The notes beneath the pieces are model-generated. The model saw nothing but the letters and a program-made list of their open reading frames with translations. It searched no databases and was not told where the DNA came from. From an uncultured Halioglobus sp. (GTDB lineage Bacteria > Pseudomonadota > Gammaproteobacteria > Pseudomonadales > Halieaceae): a DNA stretch of 9,500 nt. Of the stretch, positions 6,974 to 9,500 are shown one piece after another. The stretch lies in assembly GCA_905480565.1 (NCBI GenBank), contig CAJQQW010000364.1, positions 1 through 9,500 of the forward strand. The letters run 5' to 3'. The position numbers and the translations under genes were made by a program. Positions within the stretch are counted from its first letter, which is position 1. Each line of letters starts with the position of its first letter.

Positions 6974-6992
6974 GAGTTCGTGATCGAGTTCG
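6974..6992. repeat. Short tandem GAGTTCG direct repeat
   Basis: GAGTTCG occurs at 6974-6980 and again at 6986-6992, a 12-bp period, about 30-47 bp upstream of the TTGACA box at 7021. Direct half-sites about one helical turn apart are the kind of site used by response-regulator activators, but seven bases repeated once is weak evidence. Confidence 0.25.
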
Positions 6993-7020
6993 CGCATTTA
7001 GACCGCGGTTATCGCCAATT

Positions 7021-7055
7021 TTGACAACATCTTGTATCGTCCTTGACGATATAAA
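7021..7055 (+). promoter_or_regulatory. Candidate promoter of the carbamoyltransferase cassette
   Basis: A perfect -35 hexamer TTGACA is at 7021-7026. The best -10-like sequence, TATAAA (7050-7055), is 23 bp away, longer than normal; at 18 bp spacing only GACGAT is found (three of six matches). An activator-dependent promoter is possible. The spacer contains the dyad at 7035-7051. The transcript would start roughly 20 bp upstream of the start codon at 7083. Confidence 0.35.
7035..7051. promoter_or_regulatory. Operator-like dyad TATCGTC-N3-GACGATA
   Basis: Seven bases are repeated in perfect inverted order around a CTT centre. The dyad lies between the TTGACA and TATAAA boxes in front of the carbamoyltransferase gene. 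A 17-bp palindrome over a promoter is a typical dimeric-repressor or MerR-type site, but no regulator gene is in the window. As RNA it would make a weak hairpin, so a DNA site is more likely. Confidence 0.4.
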
Positions 7056-7061
7056 TACGGC

Positions 7062-7075
7062 CTACCCGGGGGTAG
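7062..7075 (+). other. 5'-UTR hairpin over the ribosome-binding segment
   Basis: CTACCC (7062-7067) can pair with GGGTAG (7070-7075); with a shifted register and a bulged C the stem extends to GGC/GCC on the flanks. The only purine-rich ribosome-binding candidate of the downstream gene, GGGGG (7068-7072), lies inside this structure 10 bases before the ATG. Folding could therefore limit translation start. Confidence 0.3.
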
Positions 7076-7082
7076 CCAAAAC

Positions 7083-8765
7083 ATGACCGCTGCGAAGACT
7101 ATCCTTGGGCTCTCTGCTTATTACCACGATAGTGCCGCTGCTCTGGTGAAAGATGGAGAAATCGTCGCCGCTGCGCAGGAAGAGAGATTCAGTCGTAAAA
7201 AGCACGACGCCGGCTTCCCCGGCAGCGCCATCCGTTATTGCCTGACAGAAGCTGGACTGAGTCTCGCTGATGTAGACGAAGTAGTTTTCTACGACAAACC
7301 GCTGATCAAGTTCGAGCGGCTGCTGGAGACCTATCTATCTTATGCACCCAACGGACTGCGTTCGTTCATCGCCGCGATGCCTGTCTGGCTCAAGGAAAAG
7401 CTTTATCTCAAAAGCACGCTGAAAACCGAGTTATCGAATCTTGGCGACTTGAAAAAGACTGAGCTTCCAGATTTGCTGTTTTCGGAACATCACCAGTCCC
7501 ACGCTGCATCGGCATTTTTCCCCAGTCCTTTTGAGAAGGCGGTGGTACTTTGTCTCGATGGAGTTGGCGAGTGGGCGACTACAACCGCGTGGCTGGGAGA
7601 AGGTAAAACACTTAAACCTCTGTGGGAGCTGGATTTCCCCCATTCACTCGGACTCTTATACTCCGCATTCACCTATTACACCGGCTTTAAAGTGAATTCA
7701 GGTGAATACAAACTGATGGGGCTTGCACCCTATGGCGAACCCAACTACGTCGACCTGATTCTCGACAACTTGATGGACTTAAAAGAGGACGGCACCTTCA
7801 GGCTGGACATGCAGTACTTCAATTACTGCACCGGCCTTACCATGACCAACAAAAAATTCGACAAGCTCTTTGGCGGGCCCGCGCGGCAAGCTGAGGGCGA
7901 ACTGACTCAGCGCGAAATGGACATTGCCGCCTCTATACAGAAAGTCACCGAAGAGGTAGTCCTTCGTCTGGCAAAAACCGTACAAAAGGAAACAGGTTGC
8001 CGCAACCTCTGTCTCGCTGGTGGAGTAGCGCTCAACTGTGTATCCAACGGAGAATTGCTGCGAGCCGAAGTATTTGATGAAGTTTGGGTTCAGCCCGCCG
8101 CCGGTGATGCTGGGGGCGCACTGGGTGCCGCCCTTGTCGCCTGGCATGAGCGGCACGATGGCAGCAGGGAGATCAACGGGACCGACAGCATGAAAGGCTC
8201 GTATCTCGGTCCTCGCTATGCGAGTGATGAAATTCGAAAGCAGCTAGACGCGAGTGGAGCGGTCTATCAAGAGCTGGATGATACCGTCCTGTTACCAAAA
8301 CTGGCAGATATTCTTGCCAGCGAGCATGTCGTGGGATGGTTTCAGGGTCGCATGGAGTTTGGACCACGCGCTCTGGGCGGCCGATCCATTATCGGTGACC
8401 CACGCTCCAGCAAGATGCAATCTGTGATGAATCTCAAGATCAAGTACAGAGAGTCTTTTCGTCCATTTGCGCCCTCTGTATTGGCTGAAGACGTCAGCGA
8501 CTATTTTTTGCACGATTGCCCCAGCCCTTACATGCTAATGGTTGCCCCCATTACTGAGGCCATTCGTATACCTATGACGGCAGAACAAGAAAGTCTTTTC
8601 GGAATCGAAAAACTGAATGTACCCCGGTCGGCACTCCCGGCTATTACGCATGTCGACTATTCGGCACGGATACAAACCGTTCACGAAAAAACTAATCCCC
8701 GCTATCACGGTCTTATCTCTTCCTTCAAGGAGAAAACCGGTTGCGGCGTATTGATCAACACCTAA
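7083..8765 (+). CDS. Carbamoyltransferase (NodU/CmcH/TobZ family), truncated by an in-frame TAA
   Basis: Family members transfer a carbamoyl group from carbamoyl phosphate through carbamoyl-adenylate to a hydroxyl of a sugar, antibiotic or other small molecule. The N-terminal Kae1-like domain shows HDSAAALV (15-22), QEERFSRKKHD (32-42), HHQSH (136-140) with the usual metal histidines, LDGVGE (158-163) and AGGVALNCVSNG (312-323). The C-terminal domain begins near residue 400 and has FGPRALGGRSIIGDPRS (426-442) and FRPFAPSVL (459-467). The frame meets TAA at 8763 exactly where the conserved INTSFN motif needs a serine, giving 560 instead of about 615 residues. The remaining codons continue in frame. 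Loss of the end of the C-terminal domain would probably abolish activity. The acceptor is unknown. It heads a cassette with SxtJ and DUF5989 genes. Confidence 0.85.
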   Translation: MTAAKTILGLSAYYHDSAAALVKDGEIVAAAQEERFSRKKHDAGFPGSAIRYCLTEAGLSLADVDEVVFYDKPLIKFERLLETYLSYAPNGLRSFIAAMPVWLKEKLYLKSTLKTELSNLGDLKKTELPDLLFSEHHQSHAASAFFPSPFEKAVVLCLDGVGEWATTTAWLGEGKTLKPLWELDFPHSLGLLYSAFTYYTGFKVNSGEYKLMGLAPYGEPNYVDLILDNLMDLKEDGTFRLDMQYFNYCTGLTMTNKKFDKLFGGPARQAEGELTQREMDIAASIQKVTEEVVLRLAKTVQKETGCRNLCLAGGVALNCVSNGELLRAEVFDEVWVQPAAGDAGGALGAALVAWHERHDGSREINGTDSMKGSYLGPRYASDEIRKQLDASGAVYQELDDTVLLPKLADILASEHVVGWFQGRMEFGPRALGGRSIIGDPRSSKMQSVMNLKIKYRESFRPFAPSVLAEDVSDYFLHDCPSPYMLMVAPITEAIRIPMTAEQESLFGIEKLNVPRSALPAITHVDYSARIQTVHEKTNPRYHGLISSFKEKTGCGVLINT

Positions 8766-8933
8766 TTCAACGTCCGTGGTGAACCTATCGTTTGCACGCC
8801 CGAGGATGCCTATCGCTGCTTTATGCGCACAGAAATGGATTATCTCGTTGTCGAGAATTTTCTGATGGAAAAATCCGCACAACCAGAAATCGAGAAAGAC
8901 AACAGCTGGATGAGCGAGTTCGAGTTGGATTAA
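8766..8933 (+). pseudogene. Cut-off 3' end of the carbamoyltransferase gene
   Basis: After the TAA at 8763-8765 the same frame continues for 55 codons to a TAA at 8931-8933. It reads FNVRGEPIVCTPEDAYRCFM and then an acidic tail ending SEFELD. FNVRGEPIV-TP-DA is the conserved end of the carbamoyltransferase C-terminal domain, so this is plainly the rest of the gene at 7083. No frameshift or second stop is present. No Met with a good ribosome-binding site would let it be translated by itself as a functional unit. Changing one base (TAA to TCA) would restore a 615-residue protein. Confidence 0.85.
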
Positions 8934-8949
8934 CAGGAAGAGATTCACC

Positions 8950-9345
8950 ATGGCAGATCCAATGAACAACAAGGAATTACGCAAGTTCGGTCTCGTCACC
9001 GGGGCCATGCTCATCCTGTTTTTTGCAGGATTGATTCCATGGATTTGGGAACTCAGCATACCAATGTGGCCCCTCTACGCTGCGGGTGTACTGGCGGCGA
9101 TGGCTTTGGTATGGCCCGCCTCCCTCGGTCCTGTTTACACGGTCTGGATGAAATTCGCAGAGGCACTGGGCTGGGTAAATACCCGGATCATTCTGAGTGT
9201 CATTTTTTTCCTGATGTTTTTCCCGATAGGGGTGGTCATGCGGCTGTTCAACGACCCGATGCGACGCAAATTGGACGACTCTGCCTTGAGCTACCGCGTG
9301 GAGTCCCGTCTACCGAAGCCTGAAAATATGGAGAGGCCCTTCTGA
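8950..9345 (+). CDS. SxtJ-family membrane protein
   Basis: This 131-residue integral membrane protein belongs, by sequence character and context, to the SxtJ family, named from the saxitoxin cluster and regularly found beside carbamoyltransferases; the biochemical role is unknown. Three hydrophobic helices are visible at about 13-31, 40-58 and 78-99. After the last comes a short conserved-looking cytosolic tail with NDPMRRKLDD (101-110) and SYR. ATG 8950 has AGGAAGAG at 8935-8942 and lies 16 bp after the full-length carbamoyltransferase stop, consistent with one operon. The stop overlaps the next ATG as ATGA. No catalytic motif is visible, so an anchoring or accessory role for the transferase is only inference. 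A nonsense codon in the upstream gene leaves about 170 untranslated bases in front of it, which could reduce its expression by polarity. Confidence 0.8.
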   Translation: MADPMNNKELRKFGLVTGAMLILFFAGLIPWIWELSIPMWPLYAAGVLAAMALVWPASLGPVYTVWMKFAEALGWVNTRIILSVIFFLMFFPIGVVMRLFNDPMRRKLDDSALSYRVESRLPKPENMERPF

Positions 9346-9497
9346 TGTTTGATCTGCTCAAAGACCTGTGGGGTTTCATGAGGGAACGTAAAAAGTTCTG
9401 GCTGGCCCCTGTTATTCTCATTCTGGTGCTGTTGGGTGGCCTACTGGTCCTTGCGCAAGGCTCTGCAGTCGCACCATTTATTTATACCTTGTTCTAG
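9345..9497 (+). CDS. DUF5989-family small membrane protein
   Basis: This 50-residue protein starts MFDLLKDLWGFMRERKKFWL and ends with a single transmembrane helix (about 20-37, APVILILVLLGGLLVLAQG) and the short tail APFIYTLF. The amphipathic, basic N-terminus followed by one helix and a C-terminal FIYTLF-like end is the pattern of DUF5989 proteins that follow SxtJ-family genes beside carbamoyltransferases. Its function is unknown. The ATG lies in the sxtJ-like stop (ATGA), with GGAGAGG (9330-9336) eight bases upstream, so translation is coupled. It ends three bases before the window edge, and further cassette genes may follow. Confidence 0.78.
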   Translation: MFDLLKDLWGFMRERKKFWLAPVILILVLLGGLLVLAQGSAVAPFIYTLF

Positions 9498-9500
9498 GAA

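Noticed and set aside
6805..6992. GAGTTCG in the tRNA T arm and twice again downstream, as a possible attachment-site remnant
   Set aside because: The shared stretch is only seven bases and lacks the rest of the tRNA 3' end, so it does not support an integration scar.
8535..9059. Minus-strand open frame of 174 codons over the end of the carbamoyltransferase and start of the sxtJ-like gene
   Set aside because: Both plus-strand genes are clear family members with ribosome-binding sites; the antisense product has no recognisable feature.
1..9500. CRISPR arrays, insertion sequences, long repeats
   Set aside because: No regularly spaced repeats, transposase coding or terminal inverted repeats were seen on reading the window.

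Overview
The window looks like chromosomal DNA of a marine-type gammaproteobacterium outside the Enterobacterales. Two things point there. The order gyrA (divergent) / mtaD-ubiG-mupP-yciK matches the well-known Pseudomonas-type gyrA neighbourhood. The cell also encodes Smc partners ScpA and ScpB, rather than relying on MukBEF. The lineage (for example Pseudomonadales or Cellvibrionales-like) is inferred from gene order and protein character, not from a database search.

Left part (1-3935): the first codons of gyrA run off the left edge on the minus strand. A 297-bp divergent intergenic region follows, with a candidate gyrA -10 box and a GC hairpin plus T6 that reads as a minus-strand terminator. 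A tight plus-strand operon comes next: mtaD (methylthioadenosine/S-adenosylhomocysteine deaminase), ubiG (ubiquinone O-methyltransferase), mupP (N-acetylmuramate 6-phosphate phosphatase) and yciK (short-chain dehydrogenase). The first three genes are joined by ATGA overlaps and the fourth follows after 11 bp.

Middle (3932-6559): a minus-strand operon scpA-scpB-rluB meets yciK tail to tail with a 4-bp overlap. ScpA and ScpB are the kleisin and winged-helix partners of Smc in chromosome segregation. RluB makes a pseudouridine in 23S rRNA. Upstream of scpA on the plus strand is a complete tRNA-Arg (anticodon TCG, CCA encoded).

Right part (7083-9497): directly after the tRNA begins a three-gene cassette of a different kind. 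It holds a NodU/CmcH/TobZ-type carbamoyltransferase, a three-helix SxtJ-family membrane protein and a 50-residue DUF5989-family membrane protein, the last two joined by an ATGA overlap. These three families are known to travel together, but their joint role is poorly understood. The carbamoyltransferase is interrupted by one in-frame TAA at 8763-8765. The remaining 55 codons continue in the same frame without another lesion, so this is a very recent nonsense mutation, an assembly error, or (less likely) a recoded stop. The region in front of the cassette holds a TTGACA box, a perfect 7-3-7 dyad and a hairpin over the purine-rich ribosome-binding segment. The cassette is the part of the window with the most unexplained biology; the rest is conserved housekeeping sequence.
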